Source: Planctomycetota bacterium (lineage in GTDB: Bacteria; Planctomycetota; UBA8742; UBA2392). Taken from it: 64,000 nucleotides of DNA. The position numbers and the translations under genes are program-made. The stretch is taken from assembly GCA_019636195.1 (NCBI GenBank), contig JAHBYA010000001.1, positions 286,642 through 350,641 on the forward strand, written 5' to 3'. The number at the start of each line of letters is the position of its first letter. Positions within the stretch are counted from its first letter, which is position 1. Below the pieces are notes generated by a model, which worked only from the letters and a program-made list of their open reading frames with translations, searched no databases and was not told the origin of the DNA. Shown one piece after another: positions 26,701 to 33,605 of this stretch.

Positions 26701-26930
26701 TCAAGGCTACGATCCGCCTACTTGAAGACGGCCTCTTGCCGCGGCGCACAGCCAAGACACTCGCAGCCGAGCTCAAGAAGGCCACCAACATCCAGCCGCT
26801 CAAAGTCCTTGGGCAGCTTCGCAAGCACGTCAAGGCGGAATTCTTTCAAGCCAACCCTGTATCGCGCGGCAGTCAACCGCTTATGCCCCGTGAAGTCATC
26901 CTCTCTTCTTACTTGGTGCCCAAGCCATGA
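23715..26930 (+). CDS. Phospholipase D-like nuclease fused to SNF2-family helicase (second copy)
   Basis: This 1071-residue protein has the same architecture as the copy at 18381 but clearly different sequence. The PLD part has H137-A-K (VHAKLYIMTF) and GSSNLTEAGL. The SNF2 part has VVGLGKTYM (G280), FIDESHRFR, LVSATPLNN, ATEVLAEGVNLHRS and LIQRVGRVNRVD. Its stop overlaps the start of the large methylase gene as ATGA (26927-26930), so the two are translationally coupled and probably form one restriction-modification complex. In this pairing the methylase marks host DNA while the PLD-helicase cuts unmarked DNA. The family resembles helicases of DISARM-like and type I/III-like systems, but no drmA or drmB gene is present. 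Confidence 0.87.
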   Translation: MSSDLTFITNEAGQDLRARFAVLLGANTRCFDCLVGYFFISGFHNLHKSLDTTEKVRILVGIKTDKATFELIQTAKAQKELALESHAQVKEGVPTGILQEIEKSGDSAEIEQGVRRFVEWIKSGKLEVRAYPSERVHAKLYIMTFVDGHIDKGRVITGSSNLTEAGLQENLEFNVELKNRSDYEFALQKFNELWEKSVDVTEDYVTTIEVRSPYAQFTPQELYLKFLYEYFRGELNLPTEIDDLFLPEGFKKLKYQEEAVLNAHRVMEEYGGVFLSDVVGLGKTYMSALLARHLNEHCLVIAPPHLLAETNPGAWPNVFRDFGVRGSLCESIGKLESLVKRDLSKFRTVFIDESHRFRTEDTQSYELLASICRGKRVVLVSATPLNNTPKDILSQIKLFQPAKASTIPNVRNLEAFFGDMQRKLKGLDRQDDRVEYFRIVKENARQTRERVLKHLMVRRTRTEIEKYYGDDLKAQDMEFPDVADPEPLFYKFNKVENEVFNETIRAFTFDFKYARYTPLAYYTGERDHNELQSQKNLAKFMKILTVKRLESSFTAFRSTLERFIHSYERFIAEYDKGHVFISKDHIHKVFELLDADDEEGIQRLLEDEKAEKLPAEDFKPEFIKDLRNDLEALTAIRNLWKKIKRDPKWEAFGETLNKHKTLKRGKLIIFTESKETANYLADQIRAEVEPKVLVFTGESHKGIREDVTNNFDARAHRPKDDYRILVATEVLAEGVNLHRSNVVINYDIPWNPTRLIQRVGRVNRVDTKFDIIHTYNFFPTEEGNDLIKLREAAEAKIHAFIQMLGADARLLTESEEIVSHDLFAKWNSKETITGEDEQHESELKYLTEIRNVRDKDPDLFERIKRLPKKARSTRITVESPDIKALPGLVTYFRQGKLDKFFVAPNGTHPSLELDFMTAAKLLKPDDPNEKRGNIPPEFYDLLDKNKAGFIASTTLEVERAETSHRGNPNEAQILKRLKAKDVKHCQQFTEDDEEFVKATIRLLEDGLLPRRTAKTLAAELKKATNIQPLKVLGQLRKHVKAEFFQANPVSRGSQPLMPREVILSSYLVPKP

Positions 26931-29900
26931 AGTCCGAACAAGCCCGCAAACTGGTCACCGAAACGTTCCCGGCCCCGTTCGAAAAGGACCGATTCCTCTA
27001 TTTCGTCAAGAATGTGGTCAACAAGTTGGACGACAGTGAAGACCGCAAGTTCAGCCGCACCAAGCAGTACATCAAGAACGCCTTCAACGATCACGTCAGC
27101 AAGTTTGAACGCCTGGGCACCTACACCGACCCCGACGGCGCAAAGCTGGACGTGCTTATCGTTCACCTCACCGCCGACACTAAGCTTGAACGCGCCCGCA
27201 CGGCCATCCGCAATTTTGTGGCCGACCACTTGAAGCAGCGCGACAACAAAGACGCCGCACTCGTTGCCTTTGTTTCGCCCACAGAGAAGCAATGGCGCTT
27301 CTCGTACATCAAGATGGACTACCAGGCCGTCGAGACGTCGACGGGCAAAGTAGGCATCGAAACGAAGCTGACCCCGGCCCGCCGCTTTTCGTACATCGTG
27401 GGCGAAGGCGAAAGCTGCCATACAGCCCAAGCGCGCTTCCTACCATTGCTTCAGGACACAGCCACCAACCCGACACTGGCGCAGATCGAAGAAGCCTTCA
27501 GTGTTGAGGCCGTCACCAAGGAGTTCTTCAAGCTCTATCGCGGCCTGTTCGAGGAAATCAACGCCGCGCTTGAGAAGCTTGCGGCCAAGGACAAGGCCGT
27601 CGCCAAGGAGTTCAAGGAGAAGAGCATCAAGAACGTGGACTTCGCCAAGAAGCTCATGGGCCAAATCGTCTTCCTGTACTTCCTTCAAAAGAAAGGTTGG
27701 CTTGGCGTCGAGAGGGGCAAGGCTTGGGGCACAGGCCCCCACGACTTCCTGCGGCGGCTGGCTCAGAGCAAGTACCGAACGTTCAACAACTTTTTCAACG
27801 ACGTCCTTGAACCCCTGTTCTACGACACGCTGGCGACCGATCGAGGCCACGAGGCCTGGTGCGACATCTTTAAGTGCCGCATCCCGTTCTTGAACGGCGG
27901 CTTGTTCGAGGCCTTGGGCGGTTACGACTGGCGCAACGTAGACATCGAGCTTCCGAACAAGCTGTTCTTCAATAACGAGCCCATCGAGCACGGCGTTACC
28001 GGAACGGGCGTTCTAGACGTATTCGACCGCTACAACTTCACCGTCAACGAGGCCGAGCCGCTGGAAAAAGAGGTCGCCATTGACCCGGAGATGCTGGGTA
28101 AGGTCTTCGAGAACCTCATCGAGGACAACCGCCGTAAAGGTCTCGGATCCTTCTACACGCCCCGCGAGATCGTCCACTACATGTGCCAAGAGAGTCTAAT
28201 CAACTATCTTGATATAGCTATGAATGGGCCACCCACAACAACCACTCAGGAAGCAATAGGGGGAGACTCGGTTGTACAAGGACGCCTGTTTGAAAGGCCC
28301 ACAAAACAAGCAGTCCTAAAAGCTCCCGCTAGACCTGAGATTGTCCCTCGCGCCGAGCTTGAGACGTTCGTGCGAGTGGGCGAGCAGATCTCGCATTACG
28401 ATACTGCAACCAAGGATCCTCGCTTCGAGATGCCGCCAAGCATCAAGTCGAACGCGAAGGCGCTGGACAAGCGGCTCGCAGACATTACCGTTTGCGACCC
28501 GGCCGTTGGATCGGGCGCGTTCCCGGTTGGCATGATGACAGAGATCGTTCGCGCTCGCACGGCGCTCACCCCCTATTTCAATGATGCTCGGGAGCGCACA
28601 CCTTATCACTTCAAACGCCAGGCAATTCAGTATTCCCTCTATGGCGCAGATATCGACCCTGGTGCTGTTGAGATCGCTAAGCTCCGACTCTGGCTCTCAC
28701 TCGTAGTAGACGAGCACAACGTTCAACATATCAAGCCTCTACCAAATCTTGACTACAAACTCATGCCAGGTAACTCGCTTCTTGGAGTTACCCAGACTCT
28801 GTTCAACTCCGCTCAGTTGGAACAGATTCAGCATCTTAAGCCACAGTATTTTGACGAGACCACGCCTAGCAGAAAGGCTGAACTCAAGCGACGGATCGAC
28901 GCCCTGATCAGGGAAGTTACAAACACGCGTGCCACACTCGACTTCAAGCTTCACTTTTCCGAAGTGTTCAAGGCTCGGGGCGGGTTTGACGTTGTGATTG
29001 CGAACCCCCCCTACCTCGAATCCAGAAGTCCCGCATTCTCCGACGACTTGAAGTCCGGGCTCCAGTTGGCGCTTAAGAGTAGGTGGCCCTCGCTTGACGC
29101 GACGAGCTTCATTCCGCGGGGTGCGGATTTGTTAGTCTACTTCTTTGAAACCAGTCTACGGATTGTTTCCCCCTCAGGGATCGTCGCCTTCATCACGCAG
29201 AATGCGTGGCTAGATACCGAGTACGGGAAGAAGTTTCAGCGCTTCCTTCTGCTTAACACACATGTAGCACTGGTCGTGGATTCCGACTTCAAGCATTTCG
29301 ATAGCGTCGAAGGGCCCAACATAAACACCGTCATCACCTTCTTTAACGGCAGAGTCCCACGCCCAGATGCACACACTACGTTCGCGCGTTTCCAGAGAAG
29401 CTTTGCACCTGGGCTGGTGTCCTCTTCTGGACGCAAGATCGTTGGAAGTATCGACGGCGTACTCTTCCACCAGTATCGCAGCACCAGCCCCATGCTCAGA
29501 ACTTCTAAGTGGGGGCTACTGCTAACGCTTGATCAAACACTTCTCGAGTTGCTGTCCATACTCGACAAAGCCGCCAAGCCGCTCGCTCGGATGGGAGCGA
29601 CACTTTTGTCTGTTGGGCAGGGACTAAATCTATCCAAGGACCACCTAGTCACCGCTCAGAAGGCAGCAGAATACGGCGTCGACGAGTCTGCCTTGATTCC
29701 AATCCTCACCAGCTCAGACGGGGCACCATTTATTTTATCGCGAACCACGCAATTTCTTGTAAGCAAAAGCGGCCTGCCGAGAACAACAGCCAAGTCTCTA
29801 GCGGAGGCGGGCGTGCATGCGTTTGACACGCTCTCGACTTCGAAGGAGCCCCCTGCACTCATCATGCCTCGCGGCCTCGGTCGACACTTTTGCGCGCTTA

Positions 29901-30316
29901 ACGAAGTTCACGCCTACTCAGCGAGTTTCGTTGAGGTCTATGCAACTCCTAGTAACGCTGGGGACAACGTTCTCTATTCTCTCTGGGCAATGATGAACTC
30001 TTCGGTAACCTGGCTCTTGCGAGAGGCTACCGGGCGAAAAAATTTGGGAGGCGGGATGCTTAAAGCTGAAGCTGTGGATCTCCGCGAGCTTCCGCTATTG
30101 CTTGACCTAAGCTCTGTCAGCGAAATTAAGGCGATTGCAGCAAAACTTAGGCACCGAGAGGCGGCCGATACGCTCACTGAGCTCGACACCGACGAGCACA
30201 AGAAAATAGACGACATTGTCTTCCGACATCTGGAGCTATCTGCGGAGATGCGCCAGCAAGTGGTAATCGGATTGCGACGTAGGTTGCGGGAGCGCCAGAA
30301 CAAGTCAAAGTCCTGA
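26927..30316 (+). CDS. Eco57I/PglX-like adenine-specific DNA methyltransferase with N-terminal extension
   Basis: This 1129-residue N6-adenine methylase is coupled to the upstream PLD-SNF2 gene. It has the GSFYTPREIVHYM entry segment near 410, DPAVGSGAFPVGM at 524 (SAM binding), YGADIDPGAVEIAKLRLWL, and the catalytic NPPY at 693 (FDVVIANPPYLE). The N-terminal 400 residues are conserved-looking and may interact with the helicase. The C-terminal third, after about residue 700, should carry target recognition. Codon usage changes within the gene near 28190: the 5' part uses almost only C- and G-ending codons, while the 3' part uses many T- and A-ending ones. This suggests recombination that swapped the methylase and specificity half. 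Confidence 0.85.
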   Translation: MKSEQARKLVTETFPAPFEKDRFLYFVKNVVNKLDDSEDRKFSRTKQYIKNAFNDHVSKFERLGTYTDPDGAKLDVLIVHLTADTKLERARTAIRNFVADHLKQRDNKDAALVAFVSPTEKQWRFSYIKMDYQAVETSTGKVGIETKLTPARRFSYIVGEGESCHTAQARFLPLLQDTATNPTLAQIEEAFSVEAVTKEFFKLYRGLFEEINAALEKLAAKDKAVAKEFKEKSIKNVDFAKKLMGQIVFLYFLQKKGWLGVERGKAWGTGPHDFLRRLAQSKYRTFNNFFNDVLEPLFYDTLATDRGHEAWCDIFKCRIPFLNGGLFEALGGYDWRNVDIELPNKLFFNNEPIEHGVTGTGVLDVFDRYNFTVNEAEPLEKEVAIDPEMLGKVFENLIEDNRRKGLGSFYTPREIVHYMCQESLINYLDIAMNGPPTTTTQEAIGGDSVVQGRLFERPTKQAVLKAPARPEIVPRAELETFVRVGEQISHYDTATKDPRFEMPPSIKSNAKALDKRLADITVCDPAVGSGAFPVGMMTEIVRARTALTPYFNDARERTPYHFKRQAIQYSLYGADIDPGAVEIAKLRLWLSLVVDEHNVQHIKPLPNLDYKLMPGNSLLGVTQTLFNSAQLEQIQHLKPQYFDETTPSRKAELKRRIDALIREVTNTRATLDFKLHFSEVFKARGGFDVVIANPPYLESRSPAFSDDLKSGLQLALKSRWPSLDATSFIPRGADLLVYFFETSLRIVSPSGIVAFITQNAWLDTEYGKKFQRFLLLNTHVALVVDSDFKHFDSVEGPNINTVITFFNGRVPRPDAHTTFARFQRSFAPGLVSSSGRKIVGSIDGVLFHQYRSTSPMLRTSKWGLLLTLDQTLLELLSILDKAAKPLARMGATLLSVGQGLNLSKDHLVTAQKAAEYGVDESALIPILTSSDGAPFILSRTTQFLVSKSGLPRTTAKSLAEAGVHAFDTLSTSKEPPALIMPRGLGRHFCALNEVHAYSASFVEVYATPSNAGDNVLYSLWAMMNSSVTWLLREATGRKNLGGGMLKAEAVDLRELPLLLDLSSVSEIKAIAAKLRHREAADTLTELDTDEHKKIDDIVFRHLELSAEMRQQVVIGLRRRLRERQNKSKS

Positions 30317-30348
30317 AGCCACAGTTAGGAACATTCATAGGAGATCCG

Positions 30349-30954
30349 ATGGATGCCGAACATGTTGCAGGTCTAATCAAACATGCTGGCCAGTCTCACG
30401 CGTTGAGGGGTAGTCGTCAGTCACGGACGAACCCATCGCTCAAGGTCATTATGTCCACGTCACAAGTCGAATGGACGATTGAAGGCCTGAGGCAAGGTGA
30501 CGTAGAACCAATCGATCCCAATGACATCGACCGTCTAGACTTCTATTTCCTTTTGGACCTGTTTCGAACGCAACGCGTCACTCTCCCAGTTCCAACTGTC
30601 GCGCCTGGAGGCGGCGCACTTCGGCCTAAGTATTCTTGGGGCACACAAGGTCCAGGAAAGCCGCCTATTCAGCCTGGAGTACCAGCCCTGAGGTTCCCCG
30701 TCCTGGGCGCCGAAATGGTCTTCGGACAGCCGCATTGCTTCCGCGCAGCTGCCAACAACGAAGTAATCCTCCACCTAGACCTGGAAAGGCTACCTTACCC
30801 TCACCCCACGGGCGGCCCTCTGCTTCAAGCTCATTTTGGGGTGCAGGCAATGTGGGTGACGAAGCTGGACGGACGACTCAAAAATAGCTTTGCGCGTATC
30901 TGGATGGATCATCAACAGTATGCCGATATCTATGACGAAATCATGCGTACTTGA
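30349..30954 (+). CDS. Protein of unknown function downstream of the methylase
   Basis: This 201-residue product has no motif I recognise. It starts at ATG 30349 after AGGAGATCCG, 33 bases from the methylase stop, so it probably belongs to that operon. The N terminus is charged. The middle has a proline- and glycine-rich stretch (WGTQGPGKPPIQPGVPALRF), and the C-terminal half has alternating hydrophobic residues compatible with beta strands. No membrane segment or catalytic signature is visible. A role as an accessory subunit is possible only by position. Confidence 0.6.
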   Translation: MDAEHVAGLIKHAGQSHALRGSRQSRTNPSLKVIMSTSQVEWTIEGLRQGDVEPIDPNDIDRLDFYFLLDLFRTQRVTLPVPTVAPGGGALRPKYSWGTQGPGKPPIQPGVPALRFPVLGAEMVFGQPHCFRAAANNEVILHLDLERLPYPHPTGGPLLQAHFGVQAMWVTKLDGRLKNSFARIWMDHQQYADIYDEIMRT

Positions 30955-31042
30955 GCTTGGGCGAGCCTCGTCGCGCATTCGCTCATGCGGCTTTCCGGCA
31001 TCGAATCTGGGCAGACGATCATAGAGAACTGGGGGAATACAA

Positions 31043-31927
31043 ATGGCCCGTCGTCGTGCGAACAAGCCGAAGCGCCGCAAGTTGGAAGTGCATGTCCTTA
31101 TCATTTCGGGCATGGACGGCCCTGCCGGCTACATTGACCTGCTGACCAACACGCGAAGTCGTATGCGCACGCTCCGGGAAACGCTTATTCGAGTCGGCAG
31201 CAAGAACCACGGCATGGAACAGGTCGAACAGCGAGGCGACGCCGTTGCACTGCGGTTTTTCAGCTTCACTGAAGGTGAGCGCCCCGACGTTCTGGATACC
31301 GACCGCTTCGAGATACAGGACAGCCCGCTTTCTGAATCGCAAACACCGCTTGCGTGGACACATGTTGTCGGCAAGCCCGTCGGCGACAAGTTTGTACTGG
31401 TCATCGAGAAATCGCAGGGCGGCCTCTGGCCAAATGCGTTGGAGGACTACCTCAACGACCTTCTGTTCAAATTCCACAAGGACGAGCGCGACCGTCCCAC
31501 GTACACCGTAAGCGTCGAACCCAAGGCCGGAAGCCGATTTGTCGCCCGCGTTCGGCAGATGGACAGAATTCGAAGGGCAAGCATCCGCACGGCCCGCCCG
31601 AACCCCGGATGGGCAGACCTTGAGACAACGTTGGGCCACGAGGCCGGAGCGTCGAATGCGCACAAGGCCGAAGTAGAGATGACTGCGGCTCGCAACGCAG
31701 GCTTGTCCAGGAACAACGGCATAGTGAAACGCATCCTTGACCTTGCCGCCGCAGCACAGTTGACGTTTGCAGCAATCGAGGGCGAACGCAACGGGCAGCA
31801 CGAGCGCTTCGATTCCGAGAAGCTAGGCGAGTACCGCTACGTCGACTTGAATGTCGACACCGATGGTAAGGTAGTCAAGGAGTCCGCCTTCAATGCATTG
31901 GCGGCGTTGCTTGACGAACAGGCCTAG
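31043..31927 (+). CDS. Unknown soluble protein paired with a four-helix membrane protein
   Basis: This 294-residue protein opens with a basic segment (MARRRANKPKRRKLE) and then VHVLIISGMDGPAGYIDLL. A strand-rich middle follows (VALRFFSFTEGE, KFVLVIEKSQGGLW, TYTVSVEPKAGSRFVARV), then a helical C terminus. I do not recognise the family. It starts at 31043 after GGGGGAATACAA. Its stop and the next gene's start are separated by one base. A soluble protein coupled to a small multi-helix membrane protein is the arrangement of RexAB, Kiwa and other membrane-effector defence pairs, so a sensor role is a reasonable hypothesis. Confidence 0.65.
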   Translation: MARRRANKPKRRKLEVHVLIISGMDGPAGYIDLLTNTRSRMRTLRETLIRVGSKNHGMEQVEQRGDAVALRFFSFTEGERPDVLDTDRFEIQDSPLSESQTPLAWTHVVGKPVGDKFVLVIEKSQGGLWPNALEDYLNDLLFKFHKDERDRPTYTVSVEPKAGSRFVARVRQMDRIRRASIRTARPNPGWADLETTLGHEAGASNAHKAEVEMTAARNAGLSRNNGIVKRILDLAAAAQLTFAAIEGERNGQHERFDSEKLGEYRYVDLNVDTDGKVVKESAFNALAALLDEQA

Positions 31928-31928
31928 T

Positions 31929-32510
31929 ATGTACGCGGAACTCTGGAGTTACACCAAAGAAGCGTGGCAACGTTCGCCGTTCCTCAAAGACGGCGAGTTC
32001 TGGACCGGTGTTGCTTGCGGTGCTGGGGCCTACACAGCATTCAGCATCCAGCCGGAACTTCTGTCTTCCGCCCAGGATCAGCTACCAAACATTCTGACCA
32101 TCGTCAGCATCCTCTTCGGCTTTGTGGTGTCAGCGCTGGTGTACTACATTCAGGCAGCCAAGGAGTGGTCAGCGAAGGAGAACGTCAGGAAGGTCGCTCA
32201 GAAGCTCATTGACTGGCAGGTTTGGACGATCCTGACTCTCTTGCTGGCCTTGTTCCTGTCGCTGTTTCTTGCCGTATGGCAACCCGTCCCCAAGCCTTTT
32301 GACGGCGACGTTGCATGGTACGTCGCGATTGTGTTTGCGGCCTTGGCTTGGCTGCTTTCGTATGGCCTCTTCCAGATCGTCAACCACACGTTGATCGCTT
32401 GGTGGGTGTTCAAGAACGTCAAGCGTCTCACGGACGAGCCCAAGTTCGATCCCTACAAGCCACCTAGCGCGGACAGCGCCAAAGACGACAAGTCCCAAGG
32501 CAGGGAATAG
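31929..32510 (+). CDS. Four-TM membrane protein, probable effector of a two-gene module
   Basis: This 193-residue protein starts MYAELWSYTKEAWQ. It has four hydrophobic segments: TGVACGAGAYTAF, ILTIVSILFGFVVSALVYYI, VWTILTLLLALFLSLFLAVW and VAWYVAIVFAALAWLLSYGLF. A polar tail ends in PKFDPYKPPSADSAKDDKS. It begins one base after the stop of the soluble unknown gene, which indicates coupled translation. The size and helix count resemble KwaA and other four-helix defence proteins, but I see no diagnostic motif. Membrane permeabilisation or depolarisation on activation is a hypothesis. Confidence 0.7.
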   Translation: MYAELWSYTKEAWQRSPFLKDGEFWTGVACGAGAYTAFSIQPELLSSAQDQLPNILTIVSILFGFVVSALVYYIQAAKEWSAKENVRKVAQKLIDWQVWTILTLLLALFLSLFLAVWQPVPKPFDGDVAWYVAIVFAALAWLLSYGLFQIVNHTLIAWWVFKNVKRLTDEPKFDPYKPPSADSAKDDKSQGRE

Positions 32511-32796
32511 CCGCGACCACGGCGAGCGCCCGACGCTTGCGCTACAGCAGACAGGCAGACCCCAACTACCAGATATTTCTATGTAACTAGCCCAAACTGC
32601 GGTCTTGAGTGGGCGGCGGGTGAGCCTTGGGGCGTTGCGGTGACCGAAGCGAACCCGAATGGGTCGGAAGAGTTCCGATCCTGCTTCCGGCCGCCGACGA
32701 GCCTACATCAGACGCGCTGAGGTGAGCGCGTTGAATGCACTCGCGGGCGAGGAAATCGCCCCCGCCCACGAGCCTCAAGACCACTGCCGCAAGAAG
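32511..32796. other. Intergenic stretch, no gene seen
   Basis: No open frame with a believable start or family match is present between the four-TM gene and the small Gly-rich frame. Nothing else stands out. Confidence 0.5.
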
Positions 32797-32922
32797 CTAC
32801 TTGCTCGGCGGGTTGTTGCCCCGACCGCCTCCCGACTGATTCCCCGTCGTGCTGGGACCATTCGCCGGACGACCACCACCGCCGCCTCCACCCTTACCAC
32901 CACCGCCTTTGCCGTTACCCAT
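32797..32922 (-). CDS. Very short glycine-rich protein
   Basis: This 41-residue frame reads MGNGKGGGGKGGGGGGGRPA, then NGPSTTGNQSGGGRGNNPPSK. GGAGAG lies four bases before the ATG, giving it its own ribosome site. The tail PSTTGNxSGGGRGNxPPSK is a pattern I recall in other short Gly-rich bacterial proteins, so I think it is translated. It is the only gene on the reverse strand in this stretch and lies about 290 bases from the tRNA-Gly fragment. The function is unknown; low complexity also allows chance. Confidence 0.45.
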   Translation of the reverse strand: MGNGKGGGGKGGGGGGGRPANGPSTTGNQSGGGRGNNPPSK

Positions 32923-33050
32923 GACTCTCTCCCATAGCGTCGTTGGCCCCGTTCGAGGAAGAAAAGTACCGCGCGACCAGGGCAACGCCAACGCAACAAT
33001 GCAGGCACCCATGCCAAGAATCAGGCAAGCAAGAACAGTCAGGCAGAAGC

Positions 33051-33067
33051 GTGACACTGTGCCACAG
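33051..33067 (+). repeat. 17-base repeat, copy 2
   Basis: Identical to 23599-23615. The two copies lie near the two tRNA-Gly fragments that bound the 23.5-33.3 kb block. Confidence 0.6.
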
Positions 33068-33212
33068 CGTCTTGAGAAGACCACAGCCGCCGGAGACTGT
33101 CTGGCATGACGATGAACAGTTCTTTCGCCGCAGCCTCCATGCCTTCAGCAGACGCCAGCAGATGAAGCACCGATTGCGCCATGCCTTGTGCGTCAGCAAC
33201 GCCTGACCGGAG

Positions 33213-33257
33213 GTGCCAAGCTTGTGGTCGTTGGTTCGAAACCCATCGCCCGCTCCA
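33213..33257 (+). repeat. tRNA-Gly(GCC) 3'-half fragment, second attachment-site scar
   Basis: From the GCC anticodon at 33215 to CCA at 33257 it is again exactly 43 bases, ending with the tRNA-Gly acceptor CGCCCGC-T-CCA. One T-stem pair is mismatched, so it is decaying. No 5' half precedes it. A motif block at 33309-33346 matches the flank of the first fragment at equal spacing. Confidence 0.8.
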
Positions 33258-33308
33258 GCACCAAACACGCTCAGAGAGCCAATCTCCTGGCGATTGCCCA
33301 TTCGGCCC

Positions 33309-33346
33309 AGACGTACCGAAAACACTAGGGTAGCGCAAATCGAACC
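33309..33346 (+). repeat. Conserved att-flanking motifs, second copy
   Basis: AGACGTACC starts 52 bases and GCAAATCG 78 bases after the tRNA fragment, the same offsets as at 23527-23564. The remaining bases have diverged (GTAGC and CGAACC replace GTACC and CGTACC). This is probably the arm region of a related but different integrase. The rest of 32923-33605 holds no gene I can support. Confidence 0.6.
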
Positions 33347-33605
33347 GGTAAATCGAGTCAGCCGCTGGTTATTGCCATGCGTGGCACAGCGCCGTGTCGC
33401 GGAGTTGTTGAAGTCGGGGCTAGCAGCCGGAGCGCATGCCCAAGCGGCATTGTCCATTTTGACGTTCCCACCATTTTTTGTCGCAGTGCATGCTAGACTA
33501 GGATTGGCCTGCCGGATTTCCGGCGTGCGCTCATTGGCCTCGCCAACCTCAACTCAGCCGAGGTTGTCGCAGTCGGTGATATGCTCATCCAGCGAGGGTG
33601 CGCCG

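Noticed and set aside
18381..30316. DISARM system from the PLD, SNF2 and methylase genes
   Set aside because: DISARM needs drmA, drmB and usually a separate drmC; none is recognisable and here PLD and helicase are fused.
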